Assembly: GCF_018409545.1 (NCBI RefSeq)
Contig: NZ_AP024563.1
Coordinates: forward strand, 2,782,001 to 2,846,000
Origin: Allochromatium tepidum
Lineage (GTDB): Bacteria > Pseudomonadota > Gammaproteobacteria > Chromatiales > Chromatiaceae
Direction of reading: 5' to 3'
DNA length: 64,000 nt
Shown one piece after another: positions 11,014-19,731 of this stretch. The number at the start of each line of letters is the position of its first letter. Position 1 is the first letter of the stretch. A program made the position numbers and the translations under genes. The notes under the pieces are model-generated. The model did not search any database, had not been told where the DNA came from, and saw only the letters and a program-made list of their open reading frames with translations.

Positions 11014-12033
11014 ATGACTGAACGACGACGACTCGGTACACCGCCGGCTGTGCTCTCACCCGAGCAAGCCGATCAGATCAAGCGCCTCGGGCGTGCCGTG
11101 ATCGAGACCGAGGCCAAGGCCGTGGCGGCACTCGCCGAACGGATCGACGACGCCTTCGTCGTCGCCTGCGCCCACATGCTCGCCTGCGACGGGCGCATCG
11201 TGGTGCTCGGCATGGGCAAATCCGGCCACATCGGCGGCAAGATCGCCGCCACCCTGGCCAGCACCGGCAGTCCGGCCTTCTTCGTCCATCCCGGCGAGGC
11301 CAGCCACGGCGATCTGGGCATGATCACCCCGCGTGACGTGGTGCTGGCCATCTCCAACTCGGGCGAGACCGATGAACTGCTGACCATCCTGCCCATCATC
11401 AAGCGGCTCGGCGTGCCCCTGGTCGTCATGACCGGACGGCGCGAGTCCACGCTGGCGCGCGAGGCCGATGTCCATCTCGACATCAGCGTCGCCACGGAGG
11501 CCTGTCCGCTCGGCCTGGCGCCGACCTCCAGCACCACGGCGGCCCTGGCGATGGGCGATGCCCTGGCCATCGCGCTGCTCGAAAGCCGCGGCTTCACCGC
11601 CGAGGACTTCGCCCGCTCGCATCCGGCCGGCCGTCTCGGAAGACGCCTGCTGCTGCACGTCGACGACGTGATGCACCGGGGCGAGCGCCTGCCCTGGGTG
11701 GCACTCGGCACCTCGCTGCTCGATACGCTGGAAGAGATCTCACGCAAGGGGCTGGGCATGAGCGCCGTGGTGAACCCGGACGGCACCCTGGCCGGCGTCT
11801 TCACCGACGGCGACCTGCGCCGCGCGCTCGATCGCGGCATCGACGTCCATCACACAGCGATCGATACGGTCATGACGCGCCAATGCGCCACCATCCAGTC
11901 GGGCGCGCTGGCCGTCGAGGCGGTGCGGCTCATGGAGTCGCGCGCCATCAACGGCCTGTTGGTCGTCGACGCGCGAGGACGCCTGATCGGGGCGCTCAAC
12001 ATGCACGACCTGCTGCGCGCCGGGGTCGTCTGA
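11014..12033 (+). CDS. kdsD: D-arabinose 5-phosphate isomerase
   Basis: A 339-residue protein that converts ribulose 5-phosphate to arabinose 5-phosphate, the entry to Kdo synthesis for lipopolysaccharide. An N-terminal SIS sugar-isomerase domain (VVLGMGKSGHIGGKIAATLAS, SHGDLGMITP, SNSGETDE) is followed by two CBS domains (VDDVMHRGERLP..., ...VMTRQCATIQSG...). The frame is open upstream to 10498, but the ATG at 11014 gives the normal family length, and upstream sequence is intergenic or antisense to mlaF. It opens the kdsD-kdsC-lptCAB-rpoN run. Confidence 0.94.
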   Translation: MTERRRLGTPPAVLSPEQADQIKRLGRAVIETEAKAVAALAERIDDAFVVACAHMLACDGRIVVLGMGKSGHIGGKIAATLASTGSPAFFVHPGEASHGDLGMITPRDVVLAISNSGETDELLTILPIIKRLGVPLVVMTGRRESTLAREADVHLDISVATEACPLGLAPTSSTTAALAMGDALAIALLESRGFTAEDFARSHPAGRLGRRLLLHVDDVMHRGERLPWVALGTSLLDTLEEISRKGLGMSAVVNPDGTLAGVFTDGDLRRALDRGIDVHHTAIDTVMTRQCATIQSGALAVEAVRLMESRAINGLLVVDARGRLIGALNMHDLLRAGVV

Positions 12034-12122
12034 GCCGCCGCCCGCCGCCTTGATCGTATTGACCACATGAAGCGAAAAGGCTACAAGGCACGCATCTCAA
12101 CCCTGGACGCGATTATCACGAC

Positions 12123-12644
12123 ATGACAGAGCTTCGAGAACGCGCCTCACGCATCCGGCTGGTCATCTTCGACGTCGATGGCGTGCTCACCGACGGCAGT
12201 CTCTTTCTCGGTGACGATGGCCAGGAGTACAAGGCGTTCAATTCGCGCGACGGTCACGGCATGGTCTTGCTCCAGGAGAGCGGCATCCGACTGGCCGTCA
12301 TCACGGGGCGTACCTCGAACGTGGTCCAGATGCGCATGGAGAGCCTGGGTGTCTCGGACATCTTCCAGGGCTATCGTCACAAGCTCCCGGCCTACGAACA
12401 GCTCAAACAGCGCCATGGACTCACCGATGAGCAGATCGCCTATGTCGGCGACGACGTCATCGATCTGCCGGTGATGCGCCGGGTCGGGCTGGCGATCGCA
12501 GTCGCCGACGCCGATCCCAGGGTGCGCGATCTGGCCCACTGGCGCACCACGGTGCCCGGCGGACGCGGCGCGGCACGCGAGGTCTGCGAATTCATCCTCG
12601 ACGCCCAGGGCCGGCTCGAACCCCTGCTGGCCTCCTACACATGA
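12123..12644 (+). CDS. kdsC: 3-deoxy-D-manno-octulosonate 8-phosphate phosphatase
   Basis: A 173-residue HAD-family phosphatase that makes Kdo from Kdo 8-phosphate. The nucleophile motif is VIFDVDGVLTDG; motif II is AVITGRTS and motif IV is YVGDDVIDLPVM. It has no cap domain, as expected for tetrameric KdsC. It overlaps lptC by 4 nt (ATGA). Confidence 0.95.
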   Translation: MTELRERASRIRLVIFDVDGVLTDGSLFLGDDGQEYKAFNSRDGHGMVLLQESGIRLAVITGRTSNVVQMRMESLGVSDIFQGYRHKLPAYEQLKQRHGLTDEQIAYVGDDVIDLPVMRRVGLAIAVADADPRVRDLAHWRTTVPGGRGAAREVCEFILDAQGRLEPLLASYT

Positions 12645-13261
12645 CCCACTTCGCCGAGCGTCAGCATGGAGCACGCCGCCAGTGGCTGCTCGGGATCGGC
12701 TTCGTGCTCCTGGGACTCGGCGCCTGGTGGCAGCTTCGCTCCCTGCCCGAGGACGATGGCGTCCGCGCACCACGCGAGCGCCGACCCGACTATATCGTCC
12801 AGGGACTCTCGGCCCTGGAGACCGATGCCGGTGGTCAACCGAGCCGACGTCTGAGTGCCGAGCGGCTGCGCCACTATGCCGACGAGGATCTCTCCGAACT
12901 CGATGAGCCGCGCCTGGTGCTCTATCGCCCCGACGGGCCGCCTTGGTTCGCTCAGGCGCGCCTGGGCCAGATCCAGGCCGGCGGCGATCAGGTGCGTCTG
13001 ACCGGCGCCGTTCGCTTCGACCGCGAGGCCGACGCCGCCAACCGCCCGATCCACCTGCAAACCGAGGCCATGGACATCTGGCGCCGGACCGGACTGGCCG
13101 AGACCGATCTGCCGGTGCGCATCGACAGCGATGGTGACTCGATCACCGCCAACGGGATGAAGCTCTGGTATCTGGAGGACGCCTCGCGCACCAGCTTCCA
13201 CGGCCGCGCCCGCATCCGGCTCTCACCCGAATCCGAACCCGAACGCCGGCCGACACCATGA
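12641..13261 (+). CDS. lptC: LPS export protein LptC
   Basis: A 206-residue bitopic inner-membrane protein of the Lpt bridge. One N-terminal membrane helix (WLLGIGFVLLGLGAWWQL) is followed by a periplasmic beta-jellyroll with the family segment DYIVQGLSALETDAGG and LTGAVRFDRE. LptC passes lipopolysaccharide from LptBFG to LptA. It is coupled to kdsC upstream and lptA downstream by ATGA overlaps. Confidence 0.9.
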   Translation: MTHFAERQHGARRQWLLGIGFVLLGLGAWWQLRSLPEDDGVRAPRERRPDYIVQGLSALETDAGGQPSRRLSAERLRHYADEDLSELDEPRLVLYRPDGPPWFAQARLGQIQAGGDQVRLTGAVRFDREADAANRPIHLQTEAMDIWRRTGLAETDLPVRIDSDGDSITANGMKLWYLEDASRTSFHGRARIRLSPESEPERRPTP

Positions 13262-13770
13262 GGCGTCCCATGTTCTACAGTTTCTCCAAGTGGTCGCCGA
13301 TCCTCGGCCTCCTGCTCGGCCTCGGTCTGATCACACCTGTCCGGGCACTCGAAGAGGACGCCAAGCAGCCGATCTACATCGAGGCCGACGAGGTCGAGGT
13401 GCGCGAGTCAGACAATACCAGCATCTATGTCGGCAACGTCCAGGTCGATCAGGGCAGCATGCAGCTACGCGCCGACCATGTGACCGTCTACCATCGTGCC
13501 GACCGTCAGCCGCGTCTGATCATTGCGCTCGGCCAACCGGCCAGCTACAAGCAGTTGCTCGACGACGACCAGGGCGAGGTCCGGGCCTTCGCCAAGCGCA
13601 TGGAATTCGACGCCGACAAGGACGAGCTGGTGCTGATCGGCGAGGGCCTTCTGATCCAGGGCGAGGATCGGCTCACGGGCGAACGCATCCTCTACGACCG
13701 GGCCAAGGCGCGTTTCCGGGCCGGCGGCGCGGGCCGGGTCAAGATCACCATCACCCCGGACGAGTCATGA
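13258..13770 (+). CDS. lptA: LPS periplasmic bridge protein LptA
   Basis: A 170-residue exported OstA-like beta-jellyroll protein. A signal peptide (WSPILGLLLGLGLITPVRA) is followed by QPIYIEADEVEVRESDN and IYVGNVQVDQGSMQLRADHV, typical of LptA. It forms the periplasmic part of the lipopolysaccharide bridge. An alternative ATG at 13270 would give a four-residue shorter signal peptide; the first ATG overlaps the lptC stop. Confidence 0.93.
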   Translation: MRRPMFYSFSKWSPILGLLLGLGLITPVRALEEDAKQPIYIEADEVEVRESDNTSIYVGNVQVDQGSMQLRADHVTVYHRADRQPRLIIALGQPASYKQLLDDDQGEVRAFAKRMEFDADKDELVLIGEGLLIQGEDRLTGERILYDRAKARFRAGGAGRVKITITPDES

Positions 13771-14492
13771 GCGGTCTGCGTGCCGAACACCTGATGAAGC
13801 GCTACGGCAGCCGCCAGGTGCTCCAGGACGTCAGCGTCCGGGTCGAGCCGGGCGAGGTCGTGGGCCTGCTCGGTCCCAACGGCGCCGGCAAGACGACCTG
13901 CTTCTATCTGATCGTCGGTCTGATCCACGCCGACCAGGGCCGCATCCTGCTCGACGGGCGCGACCTCACCCGCCTGCCCATGCACGCCCGGGCGCGCGCC
14001 GGACTGAGCTATCTGGCCCAGGAACCCTCGATCTTCCGCAAACTGAGCGCACGCGAGAACATCCTGGCCATCCTGGAGACGCGGCGCGACCTCAAGCGCT
14101 CCGAGCGCGAGGAGCGCGGCGAGCGTCTGCTGGAGGATCTGGGCATCGCCCATGTCGCCGACTCGCTCGCGCTCAGTCTCTCGGGCGGTGAACGCCGGCG
14201 GCTGGAGATCGCACGCGCCCTGGCGGTCGAACCCACGGTGATGCTGCTCGACGAACCCTTCGCCGGCGTCGACCCGATCGCGGTCGGCGACATCAAGTCG
14301 ATCGTCACCCATCTGCGCGACCGCTCCATCGGCGTGCTCATCACCGACCACAATGTGCGCGAGACGCTCGCCATCTGCGACCGCGGCTACATCATCGGCA
14401 GCGGCAGCGTGATCGCCGCCGGTGAGCCTTCAGAGCTGCTGGCCAACCAGCGCGTGCGTGATGTCTATCTGGGTGCCGATTTTTCCATGTAG
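13767..14492 (+). CDS. lptB: LPS export ABC ATPase LptB
   Basis: A 241-residue ABC ATPase that drives extraction of lipopolysaccharide with LptFG (not in this window). Walker A is GPNGAGKTTCF, the signature is LSGGERRRLEIARAL, and Walker B is VMLLDEPFAGVDPIAV. The frame is open further upstream, but the ATG at 13767 overlaps the lptA stop and gives the standard length and N-terminus (SGLRAEHLMKRYGSRQ). Confidence 0.96.
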   Translation: MSGLRAEHLMKRYGSRQVLQDVSVRVEPGEVVGLLGPNGAGKTTCFYLIVGLIHADQGRILLDGRDLTRLPMHARARAGLSYLAQEPSIFRKLSARENILAILETRRDLKRSEREERGERLLEDLGIAHVADSLALSLSGGERRRLEIARALAVEPTVMLLDEPFAGVDPIAVGDIKSIVTHLRDRSIGVLITDHNVRETLAICDRGYIIGSGSVIAAGEPSELLANQRVRDVYLGADFSM

Positions 14493-14566
14493 ACTAGACT
14501 CAAATCACAGCCACCCTCATTGCCGAATCCCATCAGACGGACTACAGCCGGACGCCCACTCGATCG

Positions 14567-16057
14567 ATGAAGCCATCCATTCAGCTTCGACTCAGTCAGC
14601 AACTCACCATGACGCCCCAGTTGCAGCAGGCGATCAAACTGCTGCAATTGTCGACGCTCGAGTTGCAGCACGAGATCCGGGAGGCGCTCGAAAGCAATCT
14701 GATGCTGGAGGAAGGCGAGGAATCCGAGCGGCTCGACGCCGGGGTGCTGGAGGACGCGCGCCTGCCCCGGCTCGACGACGACGGCTTCCGTTCCAGCGAG
14801 TCCGAGTCCGAATCGCCCCTGGAGCGCGAGGTACGCGCCGAGTCCAACGAGATGCCGGAGGAGCTGCCGGTCGACACTCAATGGGCCGACGTCTTCGACG
14901 GCTATCTGCCGCCGACGGCGCAGGGTTCGAGTGACGACGCCGACTACGACCCGCTGCTGCACCGCTCGCGTCCGCAGACGCTCTGGGATCATCTGACCTG
15001 GCAACTGAACCTCAGCCGCCTGAGCGAGCGCGACTTCATGATCGCCCAGGCCGTGATCGACGCCATCGATGCCGACGGCTATCTGCGCGCCGACGTCGAG
15101 GAGCTGGTGGCCACCATCGACGATCCGACGATCGGCGCCGATGAGGTCGAGACCCAGATCCATCGCGTCCAGTCGCTCGAGCCGGCCGGCGTCGGCGCGC
15201 GCGATCCGCGCGAGTGCCTGCTGATCCAATTGCGCCAACTGCCGCGCGAAACGCCCTGGCGCGATCTGGCCATCGCCGTGTGCGAGACCGGATTCGAGCA
15301 TCTGCCGCGCGGCGACGTCGCCGCCCTCGCCCGCCTGCTCAAGGCGTCCGAGCGCGAGCTGACCCGCGCGCTCGATCTCATCCGCGGACTCAACCCGAAG
15401 CCGGGCCGCTTGATCCAGGAGACGCCCTCGGAGTACGTTGTCCCCGACATCTTCGTGCGCAAGAACGAGGGCCGCTGGCAGGTCGAATTGAACCCGGACA
15501 TTACCCCCAGACTCAGAGTCAATGCCGACTACGCGCGCCTGGTGCGGCGTGCCGACCAGAGCGCCGACGGCCAGACGCTCAAGAGCCACTTACAGGAGGC
15601 GCGCTGGTTCATCAAGAGCCTGGCGAGCCGCAACGACACCTTGCTGCGCGTGGGGGCCAAGATCGTCGAGATGCAGCAGGACTTCCTCGAATACGGCGAC
15701 GAGGGGATGCGCCCCATGGTGCTGCGCGACATCGCCGAGGCTCTGGAACTGCACGAATCGACCATCTCGCGGGTGACGACGCAGAAATACATGCATACAC
15801 CACGAGGCACCTTCGAACTCAAATATTTCTTCTCGTCCCACGTCAACACCACTTCCGGCGGCGAATGCTCGTCGACGGCGATCCGCGCCCTGATCCGCAA
15901 GCTGATCGCGGGAGAATCCCCGCGCAAGCCACTCAGCGACAACAAGATCGCCGAGGAACTGGCGAATCAGGGCATCGACGTCGCGCGCCGAACAGTCGCC
16001 AAATACCGCGAGGCCATGGGTATCCCAGCCTCGAGTGAGCGCAAACGCCTGGCTTGA
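14567..16057 (+). CDS. rpoN: RNA polymerase sigma-54 factor
   Basis: A 496-residue sigma-54. Region I is glutamine-rich (LRLSQQLTMTPQLQQAIKLL), region II is acidic (about residues 60-125), the core-binding and helix-turn-helix domains follow, and the RpoN box ARRTVAKYREAMG is at about 471-483. It directs transcription from -24/-12 promoters with bEBP activators such as NtrC, encoded in this same window at 58722-60161. The order lptB-rpoN-hpf-ptsN is conserved in proteobacteria. Confidence 0.97.
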   Translation: MKPSIQLRLSQQLTMTPQLQQAIKLLQLSTLELQHEIREALESNLMLEEGEESERLDAGVLEDARLPRLDDDGFRSSESESESPLEREVRAESNEMPEELPVDTQWADVFDGYLPPTAQGSSDDADYDPLLHRSRPQTLWDHLTWQLNLSRLSERDFMIAQAVIDAIDADGYLRADVEELVATIDDPTIGADEVETQIHRVQSLEPAGVGARDPRECLLIQLRQLPRETPWRDLAIAVCETGFEHLPRGDVAALARLLKASERELTRALDLIRGLNPKPGRLIQETPSEYVVPDIFVRKNEGRWQVELNPDITPRLRVNADYARLVRRADQSADGQTLKSHLQEARWFIKSLASRNDTLLRVGAKIVEMQQDFLEYGDEGMRPMVLRDIAEALELHESTISRVTTQKYMHTPRGTFELKYFFSSHVNTTSGGECSSTAIRALIRKLIAGESPRKPLSDNKIAEELANQGIDVARRTVAKYREAMGIPASSERKRLA

Positions 16058-16087
16058 CAGGCCGTTTGAACCTTAGTAAGGAGTCCA

Positions 16088-16411
16088 ATGATGCAAATCA
16101 ATCTGACGGGTCATCACATCGACGTCACCGATGCGCTGAAGTCCTATGTCGACAGCAAATTCGAGCGTCTGGCACGCCACTTCGACCACGTCATCAACGC
16201 CCATGTCGTCCTGAGCGTCGAGAAGCTCGAGCAGAAGGCCGAAGCCACGCTCCATGTCAACGGCGGCAAGGTCTTCGCCGACTCCGTGCACGAGGACATG
16301 TATGCGGCCATCGACGGCCTGATCGACAAGCTCGATCGTCAGATCATCCGCTACAAGGAGAAGAAGAGCAGCCATCGCGGCGGAGCCGTCAAGGTGGCCG
16401 AAGCCGAATGA
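16088..16411 (+). CDS. hpf: Ribosome hibernation promoting factor, short form
   Basis: A 107-residue protein of the HPF/YfiA family, with the typical start QINLTGHHIDVTDALKSYV and a basic tail. It binds the 30S subunit and promotes dormant ribosome dimers. Two consecutive ATG codons (16088 and 16091) follow the Shine-Dalgarno-like aaggag; the first is used here. It lacks the C-terminal dimerisation domain of long HPF. Confidence 0.93.
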   Translation: MMQINLTGHHIDVTDALKSYVDSKFERLARHFDHVINAHVVLSVEKLEQKAEATLHVNGGKVFADSVHEDMYAAIDGLIDKLDRQIIRYKEKKSSHRGGAVKVAEAE

Positions 16412-16666
16412 ACCCGGCCACTCCACGCCCTTGGAAGCCGTGTCTTCCGAGGTGATGGATGGAACGCCCGTCACACCTCGGAGGCCGGCCCCCCGCCGGC
16501 GTTCGAGGTGTCTTTCTATCGAGACGGCGACGGACGCCGGCCGCGCCCGTCCGCCCGAGGTACCCCAATCCATGACCAGCATCGAATGCCGGCGGCATCC
16601 TGGTTGGATCAGCCATCACCCCCTGGCCGCCTGCGGGCGCGCCGGCGGTTAGCAGGAGTTGGAGCC
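16412..16666 (+). other. Gap between hpf and ptsN with hairpin potential
   Basis: This 255-nt stretch has no convincing ORF. It contains an inverted repeat, tccgaggtg at 16446-16454 and cacctcgga at 16474-16482, and a second GC-rich dyad (ggccggccccccgccggc) just after it. Neither is followed by a strong T run, so a rho-independent terminator is not clear. A second promoter for ptsN could lie here but I cannot resolve one. Confidence 0.4.
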
Positions 16667-17116
16667 ATGTTAGGCCCTGACCTGATCAACGAAGCCCGTA
16701 TCGGATGCGGCCTCGAGATCGCCAGCAAGAAGCGGCTGCTCGAGACGCTGGCCGAGCTGCTCGCCGGCGACCATCCCCGACTCCAGCCCGAGACCGTCTT
16801 CGAGCATCTGCTCGAACGCGAGCGTCTGGGCAGTACCGGACTCGGCCACGGCATCGCCCTGCCCCACGCACGCATGAAGGACGTCGGCGAGGTGGTCGGC
16901 GCCTTCGTGCAGACCGTCAAGGGTGTCGATTACGACGCGGCCGACGGCGAGCCGGTCGACCTGGCCTTCGCGCTGCTCGTGCCCGAGGCGGCCAACGAGG
17001 AGCATCTGCGGCTGCTCGCGCACCTGGCCAGCCTGTTCAGCGATCCGAACATGCGTGCCCGACTGCGAGAATCCGGCTCGTGCGCCGAGATCCTGCGCGT
17101 CCTGAACGCCTACTAG
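16667..17116 (+). CDS. ptsN: Nitrogen-regulatory PTS enzyme IIA
   Basis: A 149-residue EIIA(Ntr) protein. The phosphorylated histidine is in GIALPHARM (His67). It is a regulator, not a sugar carrier, and usually senses nitrogen and potassium status. The start ATG at 16667 follows aggag at about 16653; the frame is open further upstream, but only this start gives the family length. No EI(Ntr) (ptsP) gene is in the window; the EI encoded nearby is of the canonical type. Confidence 0.94.
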   Translation: MLGPDLINEARIGCGLEIASKKRLLETLAELLAGDHPRLQPETVFEHLLERERLGSTGLGHGIALPHARMKDVGEVVGAFVQTVKGVDYDAADGEPVDLAFALLVPEAANEEHLRLLAHLASLFSDPNMRARLRESGSCAEILRVLNAY

Positions 17117-17140
17117 GCCCATGCAGCCCGGTCGATTCAC

Positions 17141-18094
17141 ATGATCGACAGCCTCCAGAGCGTCGTCGTCCAGACCGGCGCCCAGCTCAAGCTGCGCTGG
17201 CTGACCCCGGAACCCCAGGCCCCTCGCCCGTTGCGCGGGGCGGATCCTGGGCAGTCGCTCATCGGCTCGCTCAATCTCATCCATCCCAATCGGCTCCAGG
17301 TCGTCGGTCCGCCCGAACAGGCCTATCTGGCGGCACTCGGGCGCACCGCCCGCGACGAGACGCTCGACAAGCTGTTCGCCGACCAGCCGGCGGCCATCAT
17401 CCTGAGCGACGCCATCACCCCGAACGCGGATCTGCTGGAACGCGCCGGCGCCACCCGGACGCCGTTGCTCGGCTCCACGCTCGGCGACCAGGAGCTCATC
17501 AACCATCTGCGCTACTTCCTCACCCAGGCCCTGGCCGAGCGCAAGACCATCCACGGCGTCTTCATCGAGGTGCTGGGCATGGGGGTACTGCTGATCGGCG
17601 CACCGGCCGTCGGCAAGAGTGAGCTGGCGCTCGATCTCATCACGCGCGGCCACCGGCTGATCGCCGACGATGCACCGCGTTTCGCCCGCATCGCGCCCGA
17701 GGTGATCGAGGGGAGCTGCCCGGAGACGCTCAGGGACTTCCTGGAAGTGCGCGGACTTGGAATCCTCAACATCCGCGCCATGTTCGGCGAGGGAGCCGTT
17801 CTGCGCGACAAGACGCTCAATCTCGTCGTCGATCTCCAGCCGCTGGCCCAGCCCGAACTCGAATGCATCGACCGGCTCACAGGCAGTCTGTCGGCCATGA
17901 ACGTGCTGGGCGTGGCCATCCCCAAGATCATCATGCCGGTGGCGCCCGGCCGCAATCTGGCGATCCTGGTGGAGGCCGCCGTCAGGCACCAGATCCTGCG
18001 CATCCGCGGCTATGACGCAGGCGTGGACTTCATCGACCGCCAGGCGCGCGCCATCCGTCTGGATCGGCCCGATCCCCCCGTCGCCAGAGACTGA
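17141..18094 (+). CDS. hprK: HPr kinase/phosphorylase
   Basis: A 317-residue bifunctional kinase/phosphorylase acting on a serine of HPr. The N-terminal domain (1-130) precedes the catalytic domain, which starts IHGVFIEVLGMGVLLIG with the conserved His138 and the P-loop GAPAVGKSELAL (Lys159); the HprK signature region FLEVRGLGILNIRAMFG follows. Its target Ser46 is present in the HPr encoded 1.4 kb downstream. In proteobacteria HprK sits in a regulatory PTS lacking sugar permeases, as here. Confidence 0.95.
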   Translation: MIDSLQSVVVQTGAQLKLRWLTPEPQAPRPLRGADPGQSLIGSLNLIHPNRLQVVGPPEQAYLAALGRTARDETLDKLFADQPAAIILSDAITPNADLLERAGATRTPLLGSTLGDQELINHLRYFLTQALAERKTIHGVFIEVLGMGVLLIGAPAVGKSELALDLITRGHRLIADDAPRFARIAPEVIEGSCPETLRDFLEVRGLGILNIRAMFGEGAVLRDKTLNLVVDLQPLAQPELECIDRLTGSLSAMNVLGVAIPKIIMPVAPGRNLAILVEAAVRHQILRIRGYDAGVDFIDRQARAIRLDRPDPPVARD

Positions 18095-18129
18095 TCCCGA
18101 ACCCGATCGCTCGACAGGAGGTACCTCCC

Positions 18130-18987
18130 ATGCAACTGATCATCCTCAGCGGTCTGTCCGGCTCCGGCAAGAGCATCGCGCTCCACACGCTGGAGGACAT
18201 GGGTTTCTACTGCATCGACAACCTGCCCTTCTTCCTGCTCCAGGATCTGGTGCTCGGGTTGCACGAGACGCTCGACGAGGCCTTCGGCAAGACGGCGGTC
18301 GGCATCGACGCGCGCGGCAATCCCGAGGCCTTGCGCCGGCTGCCCGATCTGGCGAGCGCGGCGCGCGAGCGCGGGATCGACTGTCGCGTGCTGTTCCTGG
18401 AGACCCAACTGGAGATCCTGATCCGGCGCTACAGCGAGACCCGGCGCCGCCATCCGCTCACCCACAGCGACCGCTCGCTGCGCGAGGCCATCCAGCTCGA
18501 ACAGGAGTTCCTGGAGCCGGTGCGCAAGCGCGCCGATCTGGTGATCGACACCACCCAGACCAATGTGCATGAACTGCGCGACCAGGTGCGCGGCTGGCTG
18601 CTGGGCGGGGAGTCGCCCCGGATCTCGATCCTGCTCAAGTCCTTCGGTTTCAAGCATGGCGTGCCGCCCGACGTCGATTTCGTGCTCGACGTGCGCTGTC
18701 TGCCCAATCCGCACTGGGAGACCGAACTGCGGATGCTCACCGGGCTGGATCCGGAGGTCGCGCGCTTCCTGGAGTCCAGCCCCGAGGTGCTGAACATGCG
18801 CGCCGACATCCTCGCCTTCTTCGAGCGCTGGATCCCGCGTTTCGAGACCGACGGACGCAGTTATCTGACCATCGCCATCGGCTGCACCGGCGGTCAGCAT
18901 CGCTCGGTCTACATGACCGAACGGCTCGGTGAGCGTCTGGAGTCGCTCGGCCACAAGGTCATCGTCCGTCATCGGGAACTGGCGTGA
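18130..18987 (+). CDS. rapZ: RNase adapter protein RapZ
   Basis: A 285-residue protein with a P-loop (GLSGSGKSIALHTLED) and the C-terminal substrate-binding part ending in GCTGGQHRSVYMTERL. In enterobacteria RapZ recruits RNase E to the small RNA GlmZ and so controls GlmS and amino-sugar supply; whether this organism has GlmZ is not known. Preceded by a good ribosome site (caggaggt). It overlaps the next gene by 4 nt (GTGA). Confidence 0.94.
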   Translation: MQLIILSGLSGSGKSIALHTLEDMGFYCIDNLPFFLLQDLVLGLHETLDEAFGKTAVGIDARGNPEALRRLPDLASAARERGIDCRVLFLETQLEILIRRYSETRRRHPLTHSDRSLREAIQLEQEFLEPVRKRADLVIDTTQTNVHELRDQVRGWLLGGESPRISILLKSFGFKHGVPPDVDFVLDVRCLPNPHWETELRMLTGLDPEVARFLESSPEVLNMRADILAFFERWIPRFETDGRSYLTIAIGCTGGQHRSVYMTERLGERLESLGHKVIVRHRELA

Positions 18988-19373
18988 GCGTCGGCATCCT
19001 GCTCGTCACCCATCGCTCGCTCGGGAGGGATCTGCTGCGCATCGCCGGCGAGATCCTGGGCCGGGCGCCGGCCGGGGTCGCCTGCTGCGAGGTCGTCAAC
19101 GACACCCCGCCCGATGAGATCCTCACCCGTTGCCGGCATCTGGCCGCGACCATCGATCAGGGCGAGGGCGTGCTGGTGCTGACCGATCTCTATGGCGCCA
19201 CCCCGGCCAATGTCGCGCGCGCATTCGCCGACTCGCGCGCCCAGGTGCGCGTGGTCAGCGGCCTGAACCTGCCGATGCTGCTGCGAACCCTGAATTACGC
19301 CGCGCTCGACCTCGAGGGTCTGGCCGAGAAGGCCCTCAGCGGCGGTCGCGACGGCGTGCGCGGCGGCGACTGA
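18984..19373 (+). CDS. Mannose-family PTS EIIA component
   Basis: A 129-residue EIIA(Man)-like protein. The phosphoryl histidine is in LLVTHRSLGRDLL (His10), and the second conserved segment is VLVLTDLYGATPANVAR. It starts with GTG overlapping the rapZ stop. No EIIB, EIIC or EIID mannose permease is nearby, so like EIIA(Ntr) it most likely has a signalling role. Confidence 0.88.
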   Translation: MSVGILLVTHRSLGRDLLRIAGEILGRAPAGVACCEVVNDTPPDEILTRCRHLAATIDQGEGVLVLTDLYGATPANVARAFADSRAQVRVVSGLNLPMLLRTLNYAALDLEGLAEKALSGGRDGVRGGD

Positions 19374-19461
19374 GGCGCGCGCGATCCTAAGGCCCTCAGG
19401 CCCATTCGAACGCCTCCAAATGCGATTCAGGTACTACTCTTACTCAGAAGGATCACACCGG

Positions 19462-19731
19462 ATGATTCGCCAAGAACTCGAGATCCGCAACAAACTCGGT
19501 CTGCACGCGCGGGCGGCCGCCAAACTGGTGCAGTGCGCCAATCGCTTCGAGAGCGAGGTCAGGGTCGAGCGCCGTGGCCAGAGCGTCAACGGCAAGAGCA
19601 TCATGGGCGTCATGATGCTGGCCGCGAGCCAGGGCACCACGATCGCTGTCGAGGCCGCGGGCGCGGACGAACAGGAGGCCATGGCGGCCATCGAGCAACT
19701 CATACTGGACCGCTTCGGAGAACCAGAGTGA
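19462..19731 (+). CDS. ptsH: Phosphocarrier protein HPr
   Basis: An 89-residue HPr. The EI-phosphorylated histidine is His15 (NKLGLHARAAAKLV), and the HprK-phosphorylated serine is Ser46 (VNGKSIMGVMML), so both regulatory sites are intact. An in-frame ATG at 19420 exists, but the ATG at 19462, preceded by aaggatcac, gives the standard N-terminus. The stop overlaps the GTG start of ptsI. Confidence 0.95.
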   Translation: MIRQELEIRNKLGLHARAAAKLVQCANRFESEVRVERRGQSVNGKSIMGVMMLAASQGTTIAVEAAGADEQEAMAAIEQLILDRFGEPE